From an uncultured Acetatifactor sp. (GTDB taxonomy: Bacteria > Bacillota > Clostridia > Lachnospirales > Lachnospiraceae), in NCBI GenBank assembly GCA_947625255.1, contig CANQNT010000008.1:1-64000 (forward strand): a stretch of DNA of 64,000 nucleotides. Reading direction: 5' to 3'. Made by a program: the position numbers and the translations under genes. A model generated the notes under the pieces. It was not told where the DNA came from, did no database searches, and saw only the letters and a list, made by a program, of their open reading frames with translations. Numbering within the stretch: the stretch's first letter is position 1; each line of letters opens with the position of its first letter. Of this stretch, positions 28,608 through 38,500 are shown piece after piece.

Positions 28608-29425
28608 GGATTCTCCCCCCTTGGATCTGTGGGATTTTCCCGGTAAGAGGTAGGAGTGCAGCCCATGACCTTCTTAAATACCTTTGCAAAATAGAAATAG
28701 TCGCTGTAGCCCACCTGGGTGGAGATCAAAAGGACCGTCTGGTCAGTGTGGGTCAGGAGCCAGGCCGCATGATCGATCCGCAGACTGGTCAGGTAGCTGA
28801 TAAAGGTGATCCCTGTTTCCTGACGGAAGACCTGGCTGGCATAATTGGCGTTGATGGAGCAGTAATCTGAAACGTCGGTAATGGAAATATCCTCCCGGTA
28901 ATGCTGCTCGGTATAATTGATCATCATCTGTACGGACTTGTGACCGGAGACCAGGTGCTTTGGTATGAAAGCGGCCTGGGAAGGTGCAGGGTTTTCCGGT
29001 TTACCGGATTGGTCATCCTCTCCCTGAGGCGGAGAAGAAATTTCTTTCGTGCGGTTTTCCAGCAGACGGTAGGCTTTCTGCATGGAATCCAACAGTTCGC
29101 TTCTGGAAAAGGGTTTGAGACAGTATCCGATGGCGTTATGAAACATGGCTTTTTGAGCATAAGCGAACTCTGCGTGACCGCTGATCATAATAAAAAGAGT
29201 TCGCATTCCTTCCGTATGGGCGAACTGCAGGATTTCCAGTCCTCCCATGCCCGGGAGCCGTACGTCCACAAAAGCCAGATCGGGCTGATGCTCTCTGATA
29301 TATTGCAGACCGGAAAGACCGTCATAAAATTCCTCAGTGATCTCAAAAAATTCCTGATCCCGGATGGTAGCGATCAGACTTCTTACCACCCATTTTTCGT
29401 CATCAATTATGATCGCTTGGTACAT
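28604..29425 (-). CDS. YesN-type AraC-family response regulator
   Basis: MYQAIIIDDEKWVVRSLIATI receiver plus C-terminal AraC HTH (ITDVSDYCSINANYASQVFRQETGITFISYLTSLRIDHAAWLL). ATG 29425 with GGAGG upstream. Confidence 0.93.
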   Translation of the reverse strand: MYQAIIIDDEKWVVRSLIATIRDQEFFEITEEFYDGLSGLQYIREHQPDLAFVDVRLPGMGGLEILQFAHTEGMRTLFIMISGHAEFAYAQKAMFHNAIGYCLKPFSRSELLDSMQKAYRLLENRTKEISSPPQGEDDQSGKPENPAPSQAAFIPKHLVSGHKSVQMMINYTEQHYREDISITDVSDYCSINANYASQVFRQETGITFISYLTSLRIDHAAWLLTHTDQTVLLISTQVGYSDYFYFAKVFKKVMGCTPTSYRENPTDPRGENP

Positions 29426-31277
29426 TGTTGTTTTCCTCCTCTCCCTTAAAAACCGGTTCCGAGTCGTCCTCCTGTTTGGTGCGGTAGGGAACCCTGATCT
29501 GGATGTTGGTTCCCACTCCCTCTTCCGAATCGATGAGAAGGGAGTAATTTGTTCCATAATATAGAGTCATTCTGCTGTTTACATTCAGGATACCGATACT
29601 GTCATGGTGCTGTGCGTCCATATCCGCCAGATCGGCGGTGGCGTCGCCGGTCTGATAAGAAGCTGCTCCGTTGATGGCGGCTCTTAGCTCTTCCAGTTTG
29701 CTGGCGGGCATCCCCACTCCGGTATCGAAGATCCAGATCGCCAGATAGCCGTGCTGGGGATTGCGTCCCGCGCCGATGCGCAGGGTTCCCGGTTTCAGGC
29801 TTTTTTCCAGTCCGTGGACAATGGCGTTTTCCACCAGGGGCTGTATGATCATTTTGGGGATTAGGCAGTCATAGGAATCCTCCGAAAACTGGTATCGTAC
29901 CCGGAAACGGTTCCCGAAGCGCTCCTCCTGAATCATCAGATAAGAACGCACGATATCCATTTCCTCTGTCAGGGTGGCCATATCGCTGCCTTTGATACTG
30001 TAGCGGAAGATATGGGAAAGGGCATTGGTGACGGAAATGATTTTGTCATTCATGCCGGCGGATGCCATGCCGCAGATCATGGTCAGGGTGTTGTAGAGAA
30101 AATGGGGATTGATCTGACTGCGCAGAAACGCGATTTCGGTTTTTCGGTTATTGTTCTCCAATTCATACATTTTAGTATAGGTATTGAAAATGGTGTGGTT
30201 CAGCAGATCCGTCTGCTTGAGCATATCGTTGAAAGCGGTGGAGATTTCGTCGATCTCTGTAGAGCCCAGGAATCCCTGCTGGATATTGACCCCGTTTCTG
30301 TAAGAACGCCTGTCACCGGCGGAAATGCTTTTCATGTGGTCTGTCAGCTGTTTCAGCGAGTTGATCAAGGGCCGGTACAGGAGCAGCAGCAAAAACAGGA
30401 CCAGGGCGAGGGAGGCGCCGATACCAAGCAACAGGCGCAGGGATATCCGGGCTACCTGGCCGGTAGTGTAGCCGCGGTCCACCAATACATACAGGGAATA
30501 ATCGATATTGCTGATGGAATATTTCTGAACTGCATAATTTATGGAGCTTGTATGATCCGTGACATAAGGACCGGAGGTCCTTTCGGAAGTGTGACCGATT
30601 TCCCGGTAGAGTCTTTCTGAGCCATAGACCAGATTCCCATGGCTGTCGGTAAAAAGAATCTGGGGATCGTAGTCGCTTTCTGTCTGGCTGACGCTGCTGT
30701 TCAGAAGATGGTTCACGTCCACTGCCAGGAAAAGAATGCCCAACTGGCTGATTTCTCCGGCGTCCAGGGAATAAATGGGCATGGCCAGAATATGGCAGAG
30801 GGTGAAGTTGATGGTGGCCGTCCCCGCGGCACAGAAAGAAAACCGGGAGCCTGTCAGGTCGTCCGCAAAGGACTGATAATCCGGAGCGGTGGATGTCAGG
30901 GAAGCAAAAGTGCCGTCCTGCCCAAATACCGCGATATCGACGATATAGGGGCTGAGAAGGGAAGTATTGTTTAACTGATTCCAGAGCTGCCGGTATTTTT
31001 CGTACTTTTCTGTCCGGTCTTTGCTGGTCAGGTATTCCTGGACGGTATGGCTGTAAGCCGCGCTGAAACAGACATTTTCATAACTTTCATAGGCCTCAAT
31101 GGCGGTTCTGGCCAGCTGTGAGGCATAGAATTCCAGGCTGCTGTCCAGAAATGCGGTCTGGAGGCGGATATACTCGTAAGCGTTGGATGCGATGATCCCG
31201 ATGCTGCTGATGGTAAACAGGATCAGCACGATGATAAATTGCTGCGACAGGGGCAGCAGACGTTTCTTTTTTGTCAT
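29403..31277 (-). CDS. YesM-type sensor histidine kinase
   Basis: Two TMs, HAMP, EIAFLRSQINPHFLYNTLTMICGMA (His_kinase), IIQPLVENAIVHGLE. Confidence 0.94.
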   Translation of the reverse strand: MTKKKRLLPLSQQFIIVLILFTISSIGIIASNAYEYIRLQTAFLDSSLEFYASQLARTAIEAYESYENVCFSAAYSHTVQEYLTSKDRTEKYEKYRQLWNQLNNTSLLSPYIVDIAVFGQDGTFASLTSTAPDYQSFADDLTGSRFSFCAAGTATINFTLCHILAMPIYSLDAGEISQLGILFLAVDVNHLLNSSVSQTESDYDPQILFTDSHGNLVYGSERLYREIGHTSERTSGPYVTDHTSSINYAVQKYSISNIDYSLYVLVDRGYTTGQVARISLRLLLGIGASLALVLFLLLLLYRPLINSLKQLTDHMKSISAGDRRSYRNGVNIQQGFLGSTEIDEISTAFNDMLKQTDLLNHTIFNTYTKMYELENNNRKTEIAFLRSQINPHFLYNTLTMICGMASAGMNDKIISVTNALSHIFRYSIKGSDMATLTEEMDIVRSYLMIQEERFGNRFRVRYQFSEDSYDCLIPKMIIQPLVENAIVHGLEKSLKPGTLRIGAGRNPQHGYLAIWIFDTGVGMPASKLEELRAAINGAASYQTGDATADLADMDAQHHDSIGILNVNSRMTLYYGTNYSLLIDSEEGVGTNIQIRVPYRTKQEDDSEPVFKGEEENNNVPSDHN

Positions 31278-31452
31278 AGAAAGTGTTCCATTTGTTTCCT
31301 TTCCCGGATCATTGGTCCATATAGTTATTTTACAATTATTAAGATAATTTTGCTATGCAAAAATCTTCGAATTACCTGAGAATTTTACATGATATAAAAA
31401 CAAAATGTAAAAAATGTGTGAAATATACATAAACGATATGGGTTTTCTTCCA

Positions 31453-31481
31453 TTCAAATTTGTATTTTCTCACAATATAAT
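31453..31481 (+). promoter_or_regulatory. Candidate promoter of ABC importer operon
   Basis: TTCAAA-N17-TATAAT upstream of 31552; weak -35 would fit an activator-dependent (YesN) promoter. Confidence 0.4.
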
Positions 31482-31551
31482 GTAGTGGAAGCCGGAAAAA
31501 GTAGTCATTTTGATCTGTTTGGCGTCAAAAAAAAGAGAAGGAGTGAAAAAA

Positions 31552-32541
31552 ATGACAAAAAAGTCGAAAGCCGCCGTTCCAGCAGCCTCAGCGGGAAAAA
31601 AGAAGAAATCCTCGCTGAATGCGGAAAAAAGAAAGAAATTCCTGCTGAAAGTGTGGAAACAGAAAACACTGCTGCTGATGGCCTTTGTTCCTGTCATGTT
31701 TGTGGTAGTTTTCAATTACATTCCCATGTATGGTATCCTGATCGCTTTCAAGGATTACAAAGCCTCCAAGGGAGTATGGGGAAGCGACTGGCTGAATCCC
31801 ATCTGGAAGAACTTTGAGGTCTTTTTCAAAAATGTAAACAGCGGACGGGTTATCTGGAATACTTTTAAGCTGGGCATTTTGCAGGTGCTCTTTACTTTCC
31901 CGGCTCCCATTGCTTTTGCCATCCTCCTGAATGAATTAAAAGGGAACACTTATAAGCGTGTCGTACAGACGATTTCCTATATTCCCCACTTTGTTTCCGT
32001 GGTGGTCATCTGTACCCTGTTAAACGGCTTTGGTTCCCTGAACGGATTGTTCAATGATGTCAGGGACTTTCTGGGAATGGCCAGGGTCGATATGAACAAC
32101 GGCGCTACCTACTTTTATCCCATGTACATAGGTTCTGCCGTTTGGCAGACTGTAGGCTGGGGCTCCATCATATATCTGTCGGCCCTGTCCAATGTGGACA
32201 CCTCCCTCTATGATGTGGCCAACATCGACGGAGCCAACCGCTGGGAGAAGATTAAGAACATCGTGTTCCCCACCATCCTGCCCACAACCACCATCCTGTT
32301 GATCATGAATATGGGCGGAATTCTGAATACCGGCTTTACCAAGGTTCTGCTGATGCAGAACAACACCAACAGGAGCGCGTTAGACACCCTTGGCACGTTC
32401 ACATATCAAAAGGGTATTGTAGAAGGACGGTTCGCCTATTCCACCGCGGTGGGCCTGTTCGTAGCCGTTGTTAATTTTGTGATGGTGTATGCGACAAACG
32501 CGATCACCCGCAAGATCAATTCGGAAAACAGTATGTGGTAA
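31552..32541 (+). CDS. ABC sugar transporter permease (LplB-type)
   Basis: TLLLMAFVPVMFVVVFNYIPMYGILIAFKDYK ... EAA-like ANIDGANRWEKIKNIVFP. Confidence 0.93.
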   Translation: MTKKSKAAVPAASAGKKKKSSLNAEKRKKFLLKVWKQKTLLLMAFVPVMFVVVFNYIPMYGILIAFKDYKASKGVWGSDWLNPIWKNFEVFFKNVNSGRVIWNTFKLGILQVLFTFPAPIAFAILLNELKGNTYKRVVQTISYIPHFVSVVVICTLLNGFGSLNGLFNDVRDFLGMARVDMNNGATYFYPMYIGSAVWQTVGWGSIIYLSALSNVDTSLYDVANIDGANRWEKIKNIVFPTILPTTTILLIMNMGGILNTGFTKVLLMQNNTNRSALDTLGTFTYQKGIVEGRFAYSTAVGLFVAVVNFVMVYATNAITRKINSENSMW

Positions 32542-32556
32542 AGGAGGCGTTCAGAT

Positions 32557-33462
32557 ATGGCTAAAAACAAAAAAATTAAAACCGATCCCAAAAATCATGT
32601 TTATATTGGCAGCAAGGCATTCGATGTATTTTTGATTATTTTCATGCTGTTTTTGTCCATCATTTTCCTGTATCCGTTCCTGCACGTGGTTGCGGTCAGC
32701 TTATCCAGCAACAGGATGATTGTTTCCGGTCAGGTCACTTTCTATCCGAAGGAGCTCTTTTTGGGAGGATATCAGATGCTGTTTAAGGAGGAAGATATCC
32801 TGCTGGGTTATTGGAATACCATCGTCGTTGCCATACTATCCACGGCTTTCACCCTGGTGCTCAATTCTCTGCTGGCCTATGTGATGATGATACCGGACTT
32901 CGTATTTCAGAAGCCCATTTCCATCTTCCTGATGATCACCATGTTCTTCGGCGGCGGTACGGTTCCCATGTATATCCTGATCCGGAATCTGGGACTTTAT
33001 GATACCTGGTGGGCTGTAATACTGCCCGGCGCCGTGTCCGCTTATAATGTCTTCGTATACCGGGCTTACTTTAAGGGGATTTCCCTGGAGATCAGAGAGG
33101 CGGCCAGGATTGACGGGGCCGGCGAATTCAGTATTCTGACAATGATCTATGCGCCCTTGTCCAAGGCGTTGTATGCCACTTTCGGTCTGTTCTCCGTCGT
33201 GGGCGTATGGAATGGTTACTTTGATTTCATGCTCTATATCCATGATCCGAAGAAAAGGACGATTCAGCTGGTGCTTCGGGAGATAGCCTCAAACACTTCC
33301 GATATGGCGGATACCCAGCAGATGATCAGCAGCGGTCTTATGAACCAGCTGAACGTAAAGTACGCCGGCGTTATTGCCACCATCGCGCCGATCCTTCTGA
33401 TCTATCCTTTCCTGCAGAAGTATTTTGGACAGGGTATGCAGGTGGGCGCAGTCAAGGGTTAG
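32557..33462 (+). CDS. ABC sugar transporter permease (LplC-type)
   Basis: Multi-TM; EAARIDGAGEFSILTMIYAPLSKALYAT. Confidence 0.93.
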   Translation: MAKNKKIKTDPKNHVYIGSKAFDVFLIIFMLFLSIIFLYPFLHVVAVSLSSNRMIVSGQVTFYPKELFLGGYQMLFKEEDILLGYWNTIVVAILSTAFTLVLNSLLAYVMMIPDFVFQKPISIFLMITMFFGGGTVPMYILIRNLGLYDTWWAVILPGAVSAYNVFVYRAYFKGISLEIREAARIDGAGEFSILTMIYAPLSKALYATFGLFSVVGVWNGYFDFMLYIHDPKKRTIQLVLREIASNTSDMADTQQMISSGLMNQLNVKYAGVIATIAPILLIYPFLQKYFGQGMQVGAVKG

Positions 33463-33596
33463 TTTCGTTTGGGCGTAAAACAGTTGTGATATGATTTCCT
33501 GAAGCCGGGAACCAGAGTGGACCTTTGGTCCGTGACTGCGGGATACATATATCTTTTTAATCTAAAAGTGCCAAAAAGGCAGAAATGGAGGAAATT

Positions 33597-35393
33597 ATGA
33601 AGAAAAAGACAATCACTAAATTCATAACCCTGGCTCTTGTTGGCGTTATGACTTTAGGCATGCTGGCAGGATGCGGAGATTCCGGCAAGGAATCCAGCTC
33701 CACACCCTCCAGCAGTCAGGAGCAGAGCAGCAAAGAGGAGAGCAGTCAGGCTTCCAGTGAGGAAGAAAATGTTCCCACATTGGACAAGAATGATCCCAAT
33801 GCTACCGCGGCCACTAACGGCCTCAAGCTTCCTGAGATCCCGGACGGTGTTCTGAAGCTGGAAGTGAGTATCCCTGAATACAATCAGTCCGCGGAAGGGA
33901 CCATGATCCAGGAAGAGTGGCAGAAGAGAATGGAGAATTATCTGGGCGTGAAGCTGGATATCAACTGGACCAGAAGCGACCAGGGAGGTTACAGATCTCA
34001 GGAGATGGTAATCCTGGAAACCGGTATGATTCCGGATGTCGCTACCCTGACCAAAGGTTCCGCTGTCAATGAGTACGGCGAGCAGGGGATGCTTTTAAAT
34101 CTGTCTGATTACATGGATTATATGGTTTATTATCCGGATTATATGGAGCAGACCAATGGCGGCGTCGCTTTCGCCAAGAATGAGGACGGATCCATGTATT
34201 ACTTCATGGATGGTTTCTACAATCCGAACGATATCGAGGGCGCACAGTCCTTTACCGCATTTGCTTATCGTTTCGATGTCCTGCGGGACAATGGCTGGAA
34301 TCCGCCTACCACTCTGGACGAGTTTACCGAGCTTTGTGCCAACGTACAGGCCGGAATTGACGCCGGAACCATTGATGCGGATTATGTCATCATGAACAGC
34401 AACAAGAGTTACTCCTTATACCGCGGTTTCGTGGGGATCTTCCACACCTGGGACTGCCTGTATTACAACGGTGAGGAATGGGTATTCGGTCCCATTGAGG
34501 ATAATTTCCGTGAGATGTTAAAGTACCTGAACTCTTTGTACAACGCCGGTTATCTGGATCCTGAGTTTGCAACCGCAAACGGGGATTCCTGTAACACCAA
34601 GGCCACCAATGGCCAGGCCATCATCTGCCCGACCCTGTGGGCCGGTTCCGTGGCCAGCTGGAACAGCGCTGTAGTGGATCCCGGTATGGAATGGGGCCTT
34701 GCGTTCCTTCCTGAGGACAGCAAATACGGAAGACCCTGGAAGTGGGGTTCCAGACAGGCTGGCAAGTCCTTAAGCGATGCCAATGGAATTTATATCAGTG
34801 CTGATGTGGAGTATCCTGAGTATGTGGTAGCCATGATCGATTATCAGTATTCCGATGCCATGGTAGAGCTGTTGAACTGGGGAATCGAAGGCACGACCTA
34901 TAATGTAGTAGATGGCGAGAAGGTATTCATCGATGGGATCATGAATGCGGAATCACCTGCCATTGAATCCGCCAACTATGGCCTGATGTCCTCCAGCGTC
35001 TGCAGAAGCGGGATTCCTTTCACTCCTCTTGATTTCAACGCAATGCTGGATCTGTCCTCTCTGCCTGAGCCCTGGTGGAATGAGACCAAGGGTTATTACG
35101 AAGGAAAGTATTGGGAAGAGACCAGCTACAACGGAGGTCCGGATTCCGTATCTCCTTATGACAGACCTCCAGTGACTTATCTGACCGGTGAAGAGAGCTC
35201 CGCAAAGGCACAGATGGGCTATGGCGGCGCCTGCGACACCAGAGTGAAGGAACTGGCTTATCAGTTTACTGTGGGCGAACTGGATATCAACGATGACGCT
35301 GCATGGGCAAACTATATCAAGGATGTAAAGAGCCAGACAGACGGCGACTTCGATGAGATCATTCAGATGCTGAATGAGAAAACCGTGAAATAA
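33597..35393 (+). CDS. Extracellular solute-binding lipoprotein of ABC importer
   Basis: MKKKTITKFITLALVGVMTLGMLAGCGDSGKESSS lipobox; SBP-like; GGAGG upstream. Confidence 0.93.
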   Translation: MKKKTITKFITLALVGVMTLGMLAGCGDSGKESSSTPSSSQEQSSKEESSQASSEEENVPTLDKNDPNATAATNGLKLPEIPDGVLKLEVSIPEYNQSAEGTMIQEEWQKRMENYLGVKLDINWTRSDQGGYRSQEMVILETGMIPDVATLTKGSAVNEYGEQGMLLNLSDYMDYMVYYPDYMEQTNGGVAFAKNEDGSMYYFMDGFYNPNDIEGAQSFTAFAYRFDVLRDNGWNPPTTLDEFTELCANVQAGIDAGTIDADYVIMNSNKSYSLYRGFVGIFHTWDCLYYNGEEWVFGPIEDNFREMLKYLNSLYNAGYLDPEFATANGDSCNTKATNGQAIICPTLWAGSVASWNSAVVDPGMEWGLAFLPEDSKYGRPWKWGSRQAGKSLSDANGIYISADVEYPEYVVAMIDYQYSDAMVELLNWGIEGTTYNVVDGEKVFIDGIMNAESPAIESANYGLMSSSVCRSGIPFTPLDFNAMLDLSSLPEPWWNETKGYYEGKYWEETSYNGGPDSVSPYDRPPVTYLTGEESSAKAQMGYGGACDTRVKELAYQFTVGELDINDDAAWANYIKDVKSQTDGDFDEIIQMLNEKTVK

Positions 35394-35410
35394 AAGGATA
35401 AGGGAAACCG

Positions 35411-35454
35411 GCACGGCCATGCAGGAATGCGGGGCCGTGCTGTTTTCCTTTTTG
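35411..35454 (+). terminator. Rho-independent terminator after SBP gene
   Basis: GCACGGCC-N14-GGCCGTGC followed by TGTTTTCCTTTTT. Confidence 0.8.
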
Positions 35455-35575
35455 AGTGGAAACGATAAGGGAACGTCCCGCAGCGGGACAGTAAGATCAG
35501 CTGTGGAAGAACCGCAAAAGGATCAGAAACGGACAGACGCAAAAAAGATCGGCAAATGGACGACGGAGGATTGAC

Positions 35576-38500
35576 ATGATCGCATTGACAGACCAGCGGA
35601 TTCAAAAATATCTCACCCCTTACCGGTATCCGGAACCGGTTCTGCATGGTTCCGGAAAAAAAGGGGCTTTCGATGAAAAAGCGGTGGATATTCCGTTTGT
35701 GTTCCGGCACAGGGGACAGTTTTATATGCTGTATACCGGCTTCGACGGAATCGGATATCAATCCGCCCTGGCGGTGAGCCAGGATCTTCTGCATTGGGAA
35801 CATAAGGGAGTGATCCTGAAGCGCAGGGAGGATGGCTGCCGCTGGGACAGATTTGGCGGGGCGGCCACCTGGATGATCAAGGAGAGCGATCAGCTTTATG
35901 ATCTGCCCAGGCTCCGCAAGGTGGATGGAAAATACTGGATGGTCTATCATTCTTATCCCGGTACCGGTTATGAAAACGGGCCGGCGCAGATCGGTCTGGC
36001 CTGGACGGAGGATGAAGAGCTTTTAGACTGGCATTTTCCGGATAGGCCCTGTTTTTCCTGGGAGGATGGCGATGACTGGGAAGCGGGAGGGCTGTACAAG
36101 GCCTGTATCGTCCGGGAAGGGAATCTATGGTATTTATTTTATAATGCCAAAAACAGGGAAGCGCGTTGGACGGAGCAGACAGGAGTGGCCTTTTCGGAGG
36201 ATCTGGAGCATTGGACCCGGTATAAAAAGAATCCGGTTCTCCGGGTGAACCGCCAGTCCTGGGACGAACGTTTTGTATCCGATCCCTGTGTGCTGAAAGA
36301 TGGGGAGACCTGGGTGAATTTTTATTTCGGGTACGGAAAGCTGTATGAGGATGGGCATACTCATGCCCAGGAGGGCCTGGCCCTGTCAAAGAATCTGCTT
36401 TGCTGGGAAAAGGTGGAGGAACCGATTCTGCGTTATGGAGCCCCGGGAAGCATCGACAGCGGACATGTGCATAAAGCTTCCGTGCTTTATTGGAACGGGG
36501 TGTTATATCACTTTTATTGTGCCACCCGTCCCTGGCAGGAGAAGGATCCCACCAATGCCTATGGGGAGTACCGTTCGATCTGCCTGGCTGCAAGCCGGGA
36601 TCCCTATGGACATATTTTGCCCTTTCTGTGGATGAAGGGGGAAGAGAACGAAGTCATCAGGGAAGAACTGGAACGGATCCGGGAGTGCGGGATCCGCCAG
36701 GTCTGTCTGGAAAGCCGTCCCCATCCGGATTTCTGCGGGCCGGGCTGGTGGAAAAATGTGGATTTCGTCCTGCGGGAGGCCAGGAAACACGCAATGAGAG
36801 TCTGGATCCTGGATGATGATAAGTTCCCTACCGGTCACGCCAACGGCGGTTTCCGAAGACAACCGGACAAACAGAAGCTTTATCTGGCGGAACGGCATAT
36901 GGATGTTTATGGTCCTTGCAGAAACGGGGCCGTACTGGTGAAGAATTTCCTGGGGTCTGACGGAAAGCTGCTGGGGATTCTGGCATTCCCTAAGCCGGAT
37001 GGGGAAACCCTCGGGGTGGAGCCGGAAGGAATGATCGACCTGACAGACCGGTATCGGAACGGATTCGTTTATTTTGATCTGCCCAGAGGGCCTTTTCGTC
37101 TGTTTGTCCTGTTTACCACCCGGAAGGGCGGGGGACGGGAGGAATACATGAATCTGATCGATCCCGAATCTGTGGGGGTTCTGATCCGTGAGGTATATGA
37201 AAAGCATTATGAACATTATCGGGAGTATTTCGGCAATACTCTGGCCGGCTTTTTCTCCGATGAACCGGAGCTTGGAAATGTAGGCGGCTATCCATTTGAC
37301 GATACGCTGGGAAAGCGGGATCAGCGCCTGCCCTGGAGCGAGCCGCTGGAAGCGAGACTGCGGGAGTGCTGGGGAGAGGGATTCCTGTCCGGACTTCCGG
37401 CCCTGTGGTATCCCTGCGGGGACGGAACAAGGGCTGTGAGAAGCGTCTATATGGATCAGCTGACCAGACTGGTAAGGGAGTGCTTTTCCGGCCAGATTGG
37501 AGAATGGTGCCGCACCCATGGGGTGGAATATATCGGACACGTGATCGAGGACGATAATGCCCATGCCAGAATGGGCTGCAGCATCGGCCACTATTTCCGG
37601 GAGATGGAAGGGCAGCATATGGCCGGGGTGGACGTGGTGCATCATCAGATCGTGCCGGGCTTTACGGAGCCGGTGCATCAGTGGATCGCCGGGGACAGGG
37701 ACGGAGAGTTTTTCCATTTCGGCCTGGCAAAGCTGGCATCTTCCGCCGCCCATATCCAGCCGAATAAAAAGGGAAGGGCTCTGTGCGAACTGTTCGGCAA
37801 TTATGGCTGGGCGGAGGGAAATTCTCTGATGAAGTGGCTGACGGATCATATGCTGGTGAGGGGGATCAATTACTTTACGCCCCATGCTTTTTCCATGAGT
37901 GATCCGGACAGGGATTGTCCGCCCCATTTTTATGCCCGGGGCAATCATCCGGGATTTGCCTGTTTCCGGCAGCTCATGCAGTATATGAACCGGGCGGCGG
38001 AATTCCTGTCCCAGGGCAGTCCCGTGGTGCACGCGGCGGTTTTGTATCACGGGGAGGCTGAGTGGAGCGGGGAAGAGAGGATGCTGTTCCAGAAGCCCGG
38101 GAGAGTCTTGATGGAAGCCTCTCTGGATTATGATGTGGTTCCCGCGGATCTGTTTGATCGCGAAGATACCAGAGTATCGGATGGAAAGCTGTTTGCGGGA
38201 CAGATGTGTTATCCCTGCCTGATCCTGCCCTATGCAGGGTGTTTGGATCCCAGAGTGGTGGATTTTGTGGTAAAATGGGGAAAGCGGACCGGAGCGGACG
38301 GTGCAGAGGATGGACTTCCGGTTCTGATGCTGGAAAGTCTGCCCGAGAGTGATACCCTGGGGGGAGAGATCCCGGAGGCTTTTGCAGGGAAAGTGAAGCT
38401 GACAACGCTTGCAGAGACGGCCGCGGAAGTAAAGAAGATTCTCTCTGCCAGACAGGAAGTTTTCTCCGCCAGGCAGGAAGCGGCGGAGCCCTGGAATATC

